From assembly GCF_022012435.1 (NCBI RefSeq), contig NZ_JAKLUA010000007.1, forward strand, positions 1-64,000: 64,000 nt of DNA, written 5' to 3'. The stretch's first letter is position 1; the number at the start of each line of letters is the position of its first letter. A program made the position numbers and the translations under genes. The stretch is from Bradyrhizobium zhengyangense. Lineage in GTDB: Bacteria > Pseudomonadota > Alphaproteobacteria > Rhizobiales > Xanthobacteraceae. The notes beneath the pieces are model-generated. The model was not told the DNA's origin. It made no database searches and was given only the letters and a program-made list of their open reading frames with translations. Shown one piece after another: positions 40,073 to 47,987 of this stretch.

Positions 40073-41371
40073 ATGCAATTCCTCCGTCGTATCGGCCTCG
40101 TACTGCTCTGGTCTGCCGCGCCTCTCGTTGCATTCGCGGCCGCGAACAAGAATGATCCTTATCTGGTCCCGCTGCGCGGCGTTGGAAACATCGGGCTTGT
40201 CGCCGCAAGCCTCCTGATTGTTGTCGCCCTGCTCCGCAGGGGGCGTTGGCGCAGCCTGTCCGGCAAGCTGCTCGTCACGCTCTGGTGCCTGCCGCCGGTC
40301 CTGATGGCAGTGGCGCATTTCAGTTTCGAGCTGCGCAAGCACGACGTGCTCAGCGCTGACGCGGCCGAGGCGCGTCAGCTCGGGCCTCACTTCATGGTCG
40401 GCTATTCATCTTTTCCAGAGGTCGCGCGGCTTGCCGAGCAGGGCTTGATCGGCGGCGTCTACGTCACCCGGCACAACATCCGCGGCCGATCGATCGATGG
40501 GCTGCGTGCCGAGATCGCGGCGCTTCAGGATAAGCGCCGTGCCGCCGGCCTGCCGCCGCTGATCGTCGCCGCGGACCAGGAGGGCGGAATCGTCGGACAC
40601 CTTGCGCCACCGCTGACCAAAGTGCCGGCATTGGCGACGCTCGCGGGGCTTGCTCCTGAAGACCAGCAGGCCAAAGCGGAAGAGTTCGGCCGTATCCACG
40701 GCCGCGAGCTCGCCAGCCTTGGCGTCAACCTCAATCTTGCGCCGGTGCTCGATCTCAAGCCCCCACAGCGGCGTAACCGCCTCGACTTTCATACGCTGAT
40801 CGGACAGCGCGCGATTGCGACCGATCCTGCGGTCGTCAGCACCATCGCAAGTGCATATGTGCGCGGGCTCGAAGAGCAAGGCGTGGGCGCCACGCTCAAG
40901 CATTTCCCGGGCATTGGCCGCGTGCGCACGGACACACACCATTTCAGCGCCAACCTCAACACGCCGGTCAGGGAGCTGGAAGCGACCGACTGGCTGCCGT
41001 TCCGCGAAGTGTTGTCGCAGTCGCACAGCGCGCTGATGGTCGGCCATGTCACACTGACTGCAGTCGATCCCGATCACGCCGCCTCGCATTCGAAACGCGT
41101 CGTCGACGGCATTATCCGCGAGACCTGGAAGTACCAGGGCCTGGTCATGACCGACGATCTGGTGATGGGGGCGATCTATCAGCACGATGTCTGCAAGGCC
41201 GTGGTCGAGGCCATCAACGCCGGCGTCGACCTGCTGCTGGTCGCCTACGACGGCGCGCAATTCTATCGGATTTTCGGCTGCGCCCTCGACGGATCGCGGC
41301 AGGGCAAGCTTGATGCGGCCATGCTGCGCGCAAGCGCGGCGCGGCTCGTCCGTGCCTTTCCGGCGGACTGA
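40073..41371 (+). CDS. Membrane-anchored glycoside hydrolase family 3 (NagZ-like)
   Basis: This 432-residue protein has a GH3 catalytic domain from about residue 95. Its features are ADQEGGIVGHL, KHFPGIGRVRTDTHH with the NagZ-type Asp287/His289 general-acid dyad, and the nucleophile Asp361 in GLVMTDDLVMGAI. NagZ enzymes remove N-acetylglucosamine from muropeptides during wall recycling in the cytoplasm. Unlike usual NagZ, there is a 90-residue front part with three hydrophobic helices (5-23, 39-54, 66-83), so the enzyme is probably membrane-bound. Which side the catalytic domain faces is unclear. It is divergent from the membrane-protein/CreBC-like operon. Confidence 0.85.
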   Translation: MQFLRRIGLVLLWSAAPLVAFAAANKNDPYLVPLRGVGNIGLVAASLLIVVALLRRGRWRSLSGKLLVTLWCLPPVLMAVAHFSFELRKHDVLSADAAEARQLGPHFMVGYSSFPEVARLAEQGLIGGVYVTRHNIRGRSIDGLRAEIAALQDKRRAAGLPPLIVAADQEGGIVGHLAPPLTKVPALATLAGLAPEDQQAKAEEFGRIHGRELASLGVNLNLAPVLDLKPPQRRNRLDFHTLIGQRAIATDPAVVSTIASAYVRGLEEQGVGATLKHFPGIGRVRTDTHHFSANLNTPVRELEATDWLPFREVLSQSHSALMVGHVTLTAVDPDHAASHSKRVVDGIIRETWKYQGLVMTDDLVMGAIYQHDVCKAVVEAINAGVDLLLVAYDGAQFYRIFGCALDGSRQGKLDAAMLRASAARLVRAFPAD

Positions 41372-41472
41372 GCCAAGTACGATCGACGATAGCAGCTACA
41401 GCACTGGCATTGATCTCGTGGCTGATCGCGGCATCTCGCAAGTCTGAAGCAGCCGTTGCGATAGATAGAGCG

Positions 41473-42927
41473 CTACGGCGTCACCGCTCCGCGTGCGACC
41501 GCGCGCGGGGCGGTCAGCTCCTTCCAGGTGGAGTTTGCAACGTGCACCGGCGAGAAGGCGGGCCGTTCGACATAGTGTCCGTCGCCAGCTTCTGCTCGCA
41601 GGTCGCCATCCTTCCACACGATGCGACCGCGCGAGAGCGTTGCCGCCGGCCCGCCGGTGCAGGCAAAGCCCTCGAACACGTTGTAATCGATCCGGCTCAT
41701 CTGCCGCTTCGCGCTGATGGTCTTCGTCGCTTTCGGATCCCACACCACGATGTCGGCATCCGAGCCGACGGCGACCGCGCCCTTGCGCGGATAGATGTTG
41801 AGGATGCGGGCGATGTTCGCCGAGGTCACTGCGACGAACTCTTCCTTGGTCAGGCGTCCCGTAGCAACGCCGGCGGTCCATAACAGTGCCAGGCGATCTT
41901 CGAGGCCACCGGTGCCGTTCGGGATCTTCCTGAAATCGCCGAGGCCGAACCGCTTCTGCTCCGTCGTGAAGGCGCAATGGTCGGTCGCGACCACTTGCAG
42001 CGAGCCGGACTGCAAGCCCGCCCACAGACTGTCCTGGTGCGACTTGTCGCGGAACGGCGGCGACATCACGCGCTGCGCGGAATGATCCCAATTTTTGTTC
42101 TGATATTCGCCTTCATCGAGCAGCAGATGCTGGATCAGCGGCTCGCCATAGACGCGCTTGCCGGCGGCCCGCGCGCGCGCGATCGCCTCATGCGCCTCGC
42201 GGCAGCTCGTATGCACGATATAGACTGGTGTGCCCGTCATGTCGGCGATCATGATGGCGCGGTTGGCGGCTTCGCCTTCGACTTCCGGCGGCCGTGAATA
42301 GGCATGGCCTTCCGGGCCCGTGACGCCGCGCGCGATCAGCGCCTCCTGCATCAGGGCGACGACATCGCCATTCTCCGCGTGGACAACAGGCATTGCGCCG
42401 AGATGGGCGCAGCGCGCGAACGAGTTGTAGAGCTCGTCGTCGTTCACCATCAGCGCGCCTTTGTAGGCCATGAAGTGCTTGAAGGTGTTGATGCCGTAGG
42501 TTTTGACCACGGTCTCCATCTCGTCATAGATCTGCTTCGACCACGACGTCACCGCCATATGGAAGCCGTAGTCGCTCGCCGCCTTCTCGGATTTGTGACG
42601 CCATTCCTGATAGGCCGCCAGCATCGACTGGCCGGGGTCGGGCAGGCAGAAATCCACCACCATGGTGGTGCCGCCGGTCAGCGCCGCTTTCGTGCCGGAT
42701 TCGAAATCGTCGGCGGTGACGGTGCCCATGAACGGCATTTCGAGATGCGTGTGCGGATCGATGCCGCCCGGGATGATGTAGGCGCCGCCGGCGTCGAGGA
42801 TCTCCGCGCCCGTCGGCGCCGCGATCGATGCGCCGACCGCGACGATGCTGCCGCCCTCGATCAGCACGTCCGCACGGCGCGAATGATCATGATTGACGAC
42901 GGTGCCGCCGCGGATGAGGAGGGACAT
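41473..42927 (-). CDS. hydA: Dihydropyrimidinase (D-hydantoinase)
   Basis: This 484-residue cytoplasmic amidohydrolase opens dihydropyrimidine and hydantoin rings in reductive pyrimidine breakdown. The binuclear zinc site is complete: His pair in GIDPHTHLEMPF, the carbamylated Lys in INTFKHFMAYKG, His in VVHAENGDV and YIVHTSCREAHE, and Asp in VVATDHCAFTTEQK. Length and motifs match HydA. The usual partners (beta-ureidopropionase, NAD-dependent dihydropyrimidine dehydrogenase) are not adjacent. The start at 42927 is preceded by TCGGAGTTCCC. The TetR gene upstream is on the same strand but more probably controls the divergent pspA. Confidence 0.93.
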   Translation of the reverse strand: MSLLIRGGTVVNHDHSRRADVLIEGGSIVAVGASIAAPTGAEILDAGGAYIIPGGIDPHTHLEMPFMGTVTADDFESGTKAALTGGTTMVVDFCLPDPGQSMLAAYQEWRHKSEKAASDYGFHMAVTSWSKQIYDEMETVVKTYGINTFKHFMAYKGALMVNDDELYNSFARCAHLGAMPVVHAENGDVVALMQEALIARGVTGPEGHAYSRPPEVEGEAANRAIMIADMTGTPVYIVHTSCREAHEAIARARAAGKRVYGEPLIQHLLLDEGEYQNKNWDHSAQRVMSPPFRDKSHQDSLWAGLQSGSLQVVATDHCAFTTEQKRFGLGDFRKIPNGTGGLEDRLALLWTAGVATGRLTKEEFVAVTSANIARILNIYPRKGAVAVGSDADIVVWDPKATKTISAKRQMSRIDYNVFEGFACTGGPAATLSRGRIVWKDGDLRAEAGDGHYVERPAFSPVHVANSTWKELTAPRAVARGAVTP

Positions 42928-43060
42928 GGGAACTCCGAAAGGAAAGGGAGAGGACGGAACGCGGCAAAACTAAGCACACCGGCCATGATGTGACAGGCGA
43001 AATTTTAGTCAACCGTCGCCCTTGGATCTTCGCTTCTGGCCTCGCTGCGCCTCTCGGCCG

Positions 43061-43669
43061 CTACGCGGCCCGCGCGATCAATCCGTCGATCATCGCACGC
43101 ACGAGGCCCGCGATTTCCTTACGCAGCGCCGGTAGCGGCACGGCGACCAGCTTCTGCTCAAGTCCGAGGGCCACCATGCCGTGCACCGCCGAGAACAGGC
43201 TGCGCGCGGTGATGCCGAGCTCCTCCGGACTGCGTTTGGGAAGCAGCGCGGCGAGCGGCACATAGATGTGCCTGAACAGTTGCATCTGGTCGTCAACGGA
43301 CCAGTCGGGAACGACCTTGTCGGCCTCCATACGGTGCTCGAACAGCGCGCGCCAAAGCTGGAGATTTTCCGCAGCGAAATCGCAATAGGCGATCGCGATG
43401 CGGACCAGCCTCTCCTGCGGCGAGGGCTCGCCGGCAACTTCCGCGGCGCTGAGTGCGTCGTCCAGTCGATGCAGCGTGCGCGAGCCGACCCGCAGGATCA
43501 GCTCGTCCATGTCGGCGACGAGATTGTAAACCGCCCCGTTGGCACAGCCGATCTCGCTGGCAAGATCGCGGGTCTTCAGGCCCGCCAATCCCCGGCTAGC
43601 GATCATCCGCTCCGCTGCCAGGATCAGGTCGCCCCGCAATTTCTCTCGACGTTCCAACGCTTTAGTCAT
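43061..43669 (-). CDS. TetR-family regulator of the pspA module
   Basis: This 202-residue regulator has a helix-turn-helix at about residues 10-55 (LRGDLILAAERMIASRGLAGLKTRDLASEIGCANGAVYNLVADMDEL) and a TetR_C-like ligand domain with FAAENLQLWRALFEHRM. It is divergent from pspA, and three TGAGC-N3-GCTCA sites fill the gap, one of them overlapping its own start region, so it probably represses both itself and pspA-yiaAB. I prefer ATG 43669; a TTG at 43699 would add ten residues but would place an operator inside the coding region. Confidence 0.9.
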   Translation of the reverse strand: MTKALERREKLRGDLILAAERMIASRGLAGLKTRDLASEIGCANGAVYNLVADMDELILRVGSRTLHRLDDALSAAEVAGEPSPQERLVRIAIAYCDFAAENLQLWRALFEHRMEADKVVPDWSVDDQMQLFRHIYVPLAALLPKRSPEELGITARSLFSAVHGMVALGLEQKLVAVPLPALRKEIAGLVRAMIDGLIARAA

Positions 43670-43685
43670 CTTCCAGCCAATATCG

Positions 43686-43755
43686 TGAGCGTTGCTCAAA
43701 ATTATTCTTGAGCAATGCTCAAGTTATGCTACAAAGCATCCGTGAGCAATGCTCA
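43686..43755. promoter_or_regulatory. Triple TetR operator in the pspA promoter
   Basis: Three copies of TGAGC-N3-GCTCA lie at 43686-43698 (spacer GTT), 43709-43721 (AAT) and 43743-43755 (AAT), centred 23 and 34 bases apart. TTGAGC (43708-43713) and TACAAA (43730-43735), 16 bases apart, could be the pspA promoter, with the second and third sites over the -35 and start region. The adjacent divergent TetR gene is the probable owner. Confidence 0.8.
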
Positions 43756-43771
43756 TAACAGGGAGCAAGCA

Positions 43772-44467
43772 ATGTTCAAGACCGTTGTCACACTTTTCCG
43801 CGGCAGCGTGGCCGCTGCCGGCGAGGAGCTGGAGGACCGCACGGCCCTGCTGATCCTCGATCAACAGATGCGCGATGCGGCCGCGGCCGTCGAGCGCAGC
43901 AAGCGGACGCTGGCGCTGGCGATCGCGCAGGATCAGCAGGAAGGCCGCAAGCTCGAAGCCACTGTCGCCCGGATCGCCGACCTCGAGACCCGCGCGGTCG
44001 CCGCGCTCGATGGGGGCCGCGAGGATCTCGCCAAGGAGGCGGCTGAAGCCATCGCTGGCCTCGAGGCCGATCGTGACGCGGCGCTGACCGCGCGCGCACT
44101 GTTCGCAACCGAGATCACCCGGTTGAAGCGCCATGTGGCAAGCGCGCAGGCGCGCATCACCGAGCTCGATCGCGGCCGCCGGGTCGCCCGTGCCTCGGAG
44201 GCAGTGCGCTCGCTCCGACGCAGCGGCATCGAGGCGGCGCGCCCGTACGAATCCACGCTGCCGGAAGCGGAGAGCACCTTGAAGCGCCTGCGAGACCGGC
44301 AGATCGAGGCCCAGGCTGCCGACGATGCGCTGTTCGAGCTCGATGCGGCCACCGGTCCGCTCGCCACGGCCGAGAAACTCGCCGAGCAAGGGTTTGGGCC
44401 TCGGATCAAGACCACCGCGGACGACGTGCTGGCGCGGCTGAAGTCCAAGCGCCCAGCGACTGCCTGA
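43772..44467 (+). CDS. pspA: PspA/IM30 family envelope-stress protein
   Basis: This 231-residue, almost wholly helical protein matches PspA/IM30 in length and pattern. It starts MFKTVVTLFRGSVAAAGEELEDRTALLILDQQMRDA, where the first helix is the membrane-binding amphipathic segment, then long coiled-coil arms rich in Ala, Arg and Glu. PspA proteins assemble on stressed inner membranes and limit proton leak. The pspBC/pspF genes known from enterobacteria are absent; instead a TetR gene and three operators lie upstream and a YiaAB membrane protein follows by 40 bases. The start follows GGGAGC. Confidence 0.87.
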   Translation: MFKTVVTLFRGSVAAAGEELEDRTALLILDQQMRDAAAAVERSKRTLALAIAQDQQEGRKLEATVARIADLETRAVAALDGGREDLAKEAAEAIAGLEADRDAALTARALFATEITRLKRHVASAQARITELDRGRRVARASEAVRSLRRSGIEAARPYESTLPEAESTLKRLRDRQIEAQAADDALFELDAATGPLATAEKLAEQGFGPRIKTTADDVLARLKSKRPATA

Positions 44468-44507
44468 ACTCAAGCCCAATCATCATCAGAACCCATAGGA
44501 GACGACC

Positions 44508-44783
44508 ATGAACCAGAACGGCCAACCCCACAGCGGTGCCTGGGTGACCTTCACTTACGCATCCTTCGCAGCCTCCGCCTTCCTCGTCGCGCTCGGCGTC
44601 TTCTTCCTGCCGATCGATTTCTGGATGAAGGGCTATCTCACCATGGGCATCGTGATGCTGATCCAGACCTGCGTCACTTTGACCAAGACCGTGCGTGACA
44701 ACCACGAGAGCAGCCGCCTCGTGAACCGCATCGAGGATGCCAAGGCTGAGCGGCTGCTGATGGAGGTCTCCAAGGCCGCTTGA
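44508..44783 (+). CDS. YiaA/YiaB-family inner-membrane protein
   Basis: This 91-residue protein has the YiaAB two-helix domain: AWVTFTYASFAASAFLVALGVFFLPIDFWMKGYLTMGIVMLIQTCVTLTKTVRD, here residues 11-64. A charged cytoplasmic tail follows (ESSRLVNRIEDAKAERLLMEV). The role of YiaAB proteins is unknown. The start at 44508 follows ATAGGAGACGACC. The gene is 40 bases after pspA on the same strand and ends at a hairpin terminator, so it completes a two-gene operon and may help PspA dock at the membrane. Confidence 0.87.
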   Translation: MNQNGQPHSGAWVTFTYASFAASAFLVALGVFFLPIDFWMKGYLTMGIVMLIQTCVTLTKTVRDNHESSRLVNRIEDAKAERLLMEVSKAA

Positions 44784-44803
44784 GCGGAGAACATGGGAAA
44801 GGG

Positions 44804-44832
44804 GCGGCGGATGCTGAAGCATCCGCCGCTTT
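44804..44832 (+). terminator. Terminator of the pspA-yiaAB operon
   Basis: GCGGCGGATGC pairs perfectly with GCATCCGCCGC around a TGAA loop and is followed by TTTCG, 20 bases after the YiaAB stop codon. The T-run is short, but the stem is strong and placed as expected. Confidence 0.7.
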
Positions 44833-44833
44833 C

Positions 44834-45163
44834 GCGCATTTCCAGTCATTTGCAGGAGCGGAGGTCGCGCGCTTCTGCGCCATCGCAGCCATCGCGTGCT
44901 GCGGCGCGCGGATGCGCCGTGGGGATATGCGCCCGACGACCCGGCGGTAGAGCGGCTTGCGTCGCCGATGGTCGCGGCCAACGCATCGCGCTAGTGCAGC
45001 GCATCTTGATCATGACGGCCCGACGCCATATCGCGCGTGCGAAATGCAACCGAGCCATGACGGATCGCGCAGGTCTGTGGCCTTGCGCCTCGGCATCGGC
45101 CGGAGCACTCTGCACAGGCGGTGCAGAGAACGCCGCCAATAAAGATTGCCCGAGGGAGCATCC
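44834..45163. other. GC-rich intergenic stretch before the amidohydrolase cluster
   Basis: This 330-base region follows the pspA operon terminator and precedes the first amidohydrolase. It must contain that operon's promoter. Frames crossing it on either strand lack ribosome sites and similarity, and I see no RNA gene or repeat. Confidence 0.4.
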
Positions 45164-46225
45164 ATGGCGGTGACGCGGATCGACTGCGATATCCACCCGG
45201 CGGTTGGTGGCACGCGCACGACGCTGCTGCCCTATCTCAGCGATCACTGGAAAGAGCAGGTGGTGAGCCGCGCCATCGACGGCGTCGATCTCACGAGCTA
45301 TCCGCCGAGCATGCCGCTCACGGGCCGCGCCGACTGGCGGCCGGCCAATGGCACCAAGCCGGGCTCCGACCTTGCCATGGTGCAGAAGGGCGCCTTCGAC
45401 CAACTCGGCGCCAGCCACGCCATCCTCAACGTGCTCTATGGCGCGCAGGCCGTGTTCGATTCCTACATGGCGGCCGACTTCTGCAAGGCCATCAATGACT
45501 GGATCGCGGCCGAATGGTTGTCGCGCGACCCGCGCCTGCGTGCGTCCATCGTCGTGCCGATGCAGGCGCCCGATCTCGCGATCGAGGAGATCGAGCGCCG
45601 CGCCGGCGATAGCAGGTTTGTCTCCATTCTGGTGCTGGCGCAGGGCGAGACGCTGCTGGGCCGCCGGCATTTCTGGCCGGTCTATCAGCTCGCAGAGAAA
45701 TACGAGCTCCCGCTCGCAATCCACGCCGGCACGCAATATCGCCAGGCGCCAAGCTCGGCCGGTTGGCCGTCGCATCGCTACGAATATTATTTCGTGGAGG
45801 CGCAGGCGTTTCAGGCGCAGATCCTGAGCCTGATCTATGAGGGCGTGTTCGGCAAATATCCGAACCTAAAAGTCGTGCTGATGGAATCTGGCGTGAGCTG
45901 GCTGCCGGCCTTCATGTGGCGCGCCAACAAGACATGGCGCGGCGTGCGCGTCGAGGTACCCTGGGTCGAGCGTGAGCCGGCCGCGATCATCCGCGACAAT
46001 TTCCGCGTCACAATGCAACCGTTCGACGCGCCCGGCGACGCCAGAAGCGTCGAGGAGATCATCGACCAGATCGGTTCCGAAAAGATGTTCCTCTTCGCGT
46101 CCGACTATCCGCACTGGCAGTTCGACGGCGACGATCCGATCCCGCCGCATCTGCCGAAGAGCATCATCGAAAAAATGTGCGTCGACAATCCGCTGGAGAC
46201 GTTTCCGCGGTTGTCGTTGAATTAG
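45164..46225 (+). CDS. Amidohydrolase 2 family protein, first paralogue
   Basis: This 353-residue cytoplasmic metal-dependent hydrolase or decarboxylase belongs to the amidohydrolase-2 (ACMSD-like) group. It opens TRIDCDIHPAVGG, with the metal-binding D-x-H. LPLAIHAGTQY, VVLMESGVSWLPAFMWRANK and LFASDYPHWQFDGDD supply the remaining ligands. It is clearly paralogous to the next gene along its whole length. Such tandem pairs occur in aromatic and hydroxy-acid degradation, but the substrate is not evident. The start at 45164 follows CGAGGGAGC. A palindromic repeat separates it from its paralogue. Confidence 0.87.
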   Translation: MAVTRIDCDIHPAVGGTRTTLLPYLSDHWKEQVVSRAIDGVDLTSYPPSMPLTGRADWRPANGTKPGSDLAMVQKGAFDQLGASHAILNVLYGAQAVFDSYMAADFCKAINDWIAAEWLSRDPRLRASIVVPMQAPDLAIEEIERRAGDSRFVSILVLAQGETLLGRRHFWPVYQLAEKYELPLAIHAGTQYRQAPSSAGWPSHRYEYYFVEAQAFQAQILSLIYEGVFGKYPNLKVVLMESGVSWLPAFMWRANKTWRGVRVEVPWVEREPAAIIRDNFRVTMQPFDAPGDARSVEEIIDQIGSEKMFLFASDYPHWQFDGDDPIPPHLPKSIIEKMCVDNPLETFPRLSLN

Positions 46226-46277
46226 CGCATGATCCGGAAAAGTGGGCCGGTTTTCCGATAAGATCATGCGCAAACAA
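46225..46277. repeat. Composite palindromic repeat, copy 2, inside an operon
   Basis: GCGCATGATC and GATCATGCGC arms enclose CGGAAAA...TTTTCCG, the same element as the first half of 16862-16964. It begins at the last base of the first amidohydrolase gene and ends just ahead of the TTGGAGG ribosome site of the second, so it is transcribed within the operon. Confidence 0.82.
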
Positions 46278-46294
46278 AAAGCTTGGAGGATCGC

Positions 46295-47407
46295 ATGAGT
46301 GACGTCATCGACCGCCCTTTGCGTGACGACGAGAGACCGGCCGCATCAAGGCTGCGCATCGTCGATTGCGACGTGCATCCGAGCCTGCATTCTCATGATG
46401 ATCTCAACGAGTTCCTGCCAAAACGCTGGCAGCAGCATCTGAAGGAATATGGCAGCCATTTGCGTACGCCCTATCTCTTCACGACGCCCTATCCCCGCTC
46501 CTCGCCGTTGATCGCGCGGCGCGATGCCTGGCCGCCGACGGGTGGGCCGCCCGGCTCCGACTTGGCCTTCATGCAGAAGCAGCACCTCGATCCGCTCGAT
46601 GTCGAGTTCGGCATCTTGCAGGTGCTCGATCTCTTCATCTTCTCGCAGCAGAATCTCGAATTCGGCGCGGCGATCCAGCGCGCCATCAACGATTGGCAGC
46701 TGGCGTTCTGGTCGCATCGCGATCCGCGCCTGAAGGCCTCGATCCTGGTCGGGCAGGACGGCGTGGACCTTGCGATCGCCGAGATCGAGCGCTGCGCCAA
46801 AACAGGCGAATACATCCAGATCAATGTCTCGCCGCGCGCCAACGAGCCGCTCGGCCGTCGCCGCTATTGGCCGATCTACGAGCGCGCGCAGGCGCTCGAC
46901 CTGCCGCTCGGCATCCATGTCGGCGGCTATGGCGGTCACGCGCCGACCGGCGGCGGCTGGCCGTCTTATTATGTCGAGGAACATCAATCCAACGCCCACA
47001 CCATCGCGGCGCAGCTCGCCAGCCTCGTCATCGAGGGCGTGCCGGAGCGGTTTCCAAAACTGAAGATCGTCTTCATCGAGGGCGGCTTCGGCTGGATCCC
47101 GTCGGCGGTCTGGCGCATGGATCAACACTTCGAACGCTTCCGCAGCGAGGTACCCCATCTCAAGCGCAAGCCCTCGGAATATGTCCGCGAACATTTCTGG
47201 TTCACGACTCAGCCGATCGACGAGCCAGACGAGGCGCGGCATCTGCGCGCGCTGATCGAATGGGTCGGCATCGATCGTCTCCTGTTCTCGTCGGACTATC
47301 CGCACTGGGACTTCGACGATCCGCGCTTCGCCTTCAAGACGCCGCTCACCGAGGCCGAGCGTAAGAAGATCTTCAGCACGAATGCGCGTGCGGTCTACAA
47401 GTTCTGA
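46295..47407 (+). CDS. Amidohydrolase 2 family protein, second paralogue
   Basis: This 370-residue paralogue of the preceding gene starts with a short variable tail, then RIVDCDVHPSLHS (metal-binding D-x-H), LPLGIHVGGYGGHAPTGGG, IVFIEGGFGWIPSAVWRMD and LLFSSDYPHWDFDDP. All metal-ligand positions are kept, so both copies are probably active, perhaps as a hetero-oligomer or on related substrates. The start at 46295 follows TTGGAGGATCGC. The Rieske gene follows by seven bases, tying the enzyme to a redox step. Confidence 0.87.
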   Translation: MSDVIDRPLRDDERPAASRLRIVDCDVHPSLHSHDDLNEFLPKRWQQHLKEYGSHLRTPYLFTTPYPRSSPLIARRDAWPPTGGPPGSDLAFMQKQHLDPLDVEFGILQVLDLFIFSQQNLEFGAAIQRAINDWQLAFWSHRDPRLKASILVGQDGVDLAIAEIERCAKTGEYIQINVSPRANEPLGRRRYWPIYERAQALDLPLGIHVGGYGGHAPTGGGWPSYYVEEHQSNAHTIAAQLASLVIEGVPERFPKLKIVFIEGGFGWIPSAVWRMDQHFERFRSEVPHLKRKPSEYVREHFWFTTQPIDEPDEARHLRALIEWVGIDRLLFSSDYPHWDFDDPRFAFKTPLTEAERKKIFSTNARAVYKF

Positions 47408-47414
47408 GACGAGC

Positions 47415-47828
47415 ATGGCCCGTCACATCGTCGCGTCGACTTCAGAAATCCCGCCCGGCGGCAACAAGGTTGTCGACGTCGCGGGCCGCGACATCGTCGT
47501 GTTCCATGTCAACGGCGAGTTCTTTGCGCTGCTCAACCGCTGCCCGCATGAAGGCGCGCCGCTGGAGAAAGCGGCCTGCGTAGCGCGGCTGACCTCGCCA
47601 GAGCCCGGCGTCTATGAGCGCTCTCGCGTTGGCGAGATGCTGCGCTGTCCCTGGCATGGTTGGGAGTTCGACATGCGCAACGGCCAGTCCTGGTTCGACC
47701 CCAAACGGTTCAAGATCCGGTCATATCCGGTTGCGGTGGAGCGGGGCGAGGAATTGCAGAAGGGGCCGTATGTCGCTGAGACATTTCCGGTACATGTCGA
47801 AGACTCCTATGTGATTGTCGAGGTCTGA
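47415..47828 (+). CDS. Rieske [2Fe-2S] ferredoxin-like protein
   Basis: This 137-residue cytoplasmic protein has a complete Rieske cluster site: Cys43 and His45 in NRCPHEGAPL, and Cys78 and His81 in RCPWHGWEFDM. There is no oxygenase alpha domain, so it is a stand-alone electron carrier of the kind that feeds ring-hydroxylating or demethylating oxygenases. The partner oxygenase and reductase are not in the window. It begins seven bases after the second amidohydrolase and is surely cotranscribed. An insert between the two motifs (residues 55-75) is longer than in minimal Rieske ferredoxins. Confidence 0.9.
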   Translation: MARHIVASTSEIPPGGNKVVDVAGRDIVVFHVNGEFFALLNRCPHEGAPLEKAACVARLTSPEPGVYERSRVGEMLRCPWHGWEFDMRNGQSWFDPKRFKIRSYPVAVERGEELQKGPYVAETFPVHVEDSYVIVEV

Positions 47829-47836
47829 AACACCTC

Positions 47837-47920
47837 CGTCATTCCGGGGCATTCGCGCAGCGAATGAACCCAGAATCTCGAGATTCCGGGTCTGGTCCTG
47901 CGGACCATCCCGGAATGACG
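47837..47920. repeat. CGTCATTCCGGGG inverted repeat, copy 1
   Basis: CGTCATTCCGGGGC and CATCCCGGAATGACG are outer arms, with CAGAATCTCGAGATTCCGGG inside. Similar elements occur at 52203-52308, and a half-copy (CCCCGGAATGACG) lies near 61535. These are dispersed non-coding repeats. Confidence 0.75.
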
Positions 47921-47987
47921 GATCACGCATTGAGATTCGCACGCAAGTGGGATAAGGCTCTCGCGCTTTCAGTGGCGGAGACGAGCT

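Noticed and set aside
44957..45142. 61-codon plus-strand frame ahead of the amidohydrolase
   Set aside because: Arg/His-rich sequence without ribosome site, typical of chance frames in GC-rich DNA.
44846..45775. 309-codon minus-strand frame over the first amidohydrolase and its promoter
   Set aside because: It has no ribosome site or recognised motif and covers a clear gene on the other strand.
46346..47416. 356-codon minus-strand frame opposite the second amidohydrolase
   Set aside because: It is the mirror of a gene with complete metal-binding motifs and a paralogue next door.
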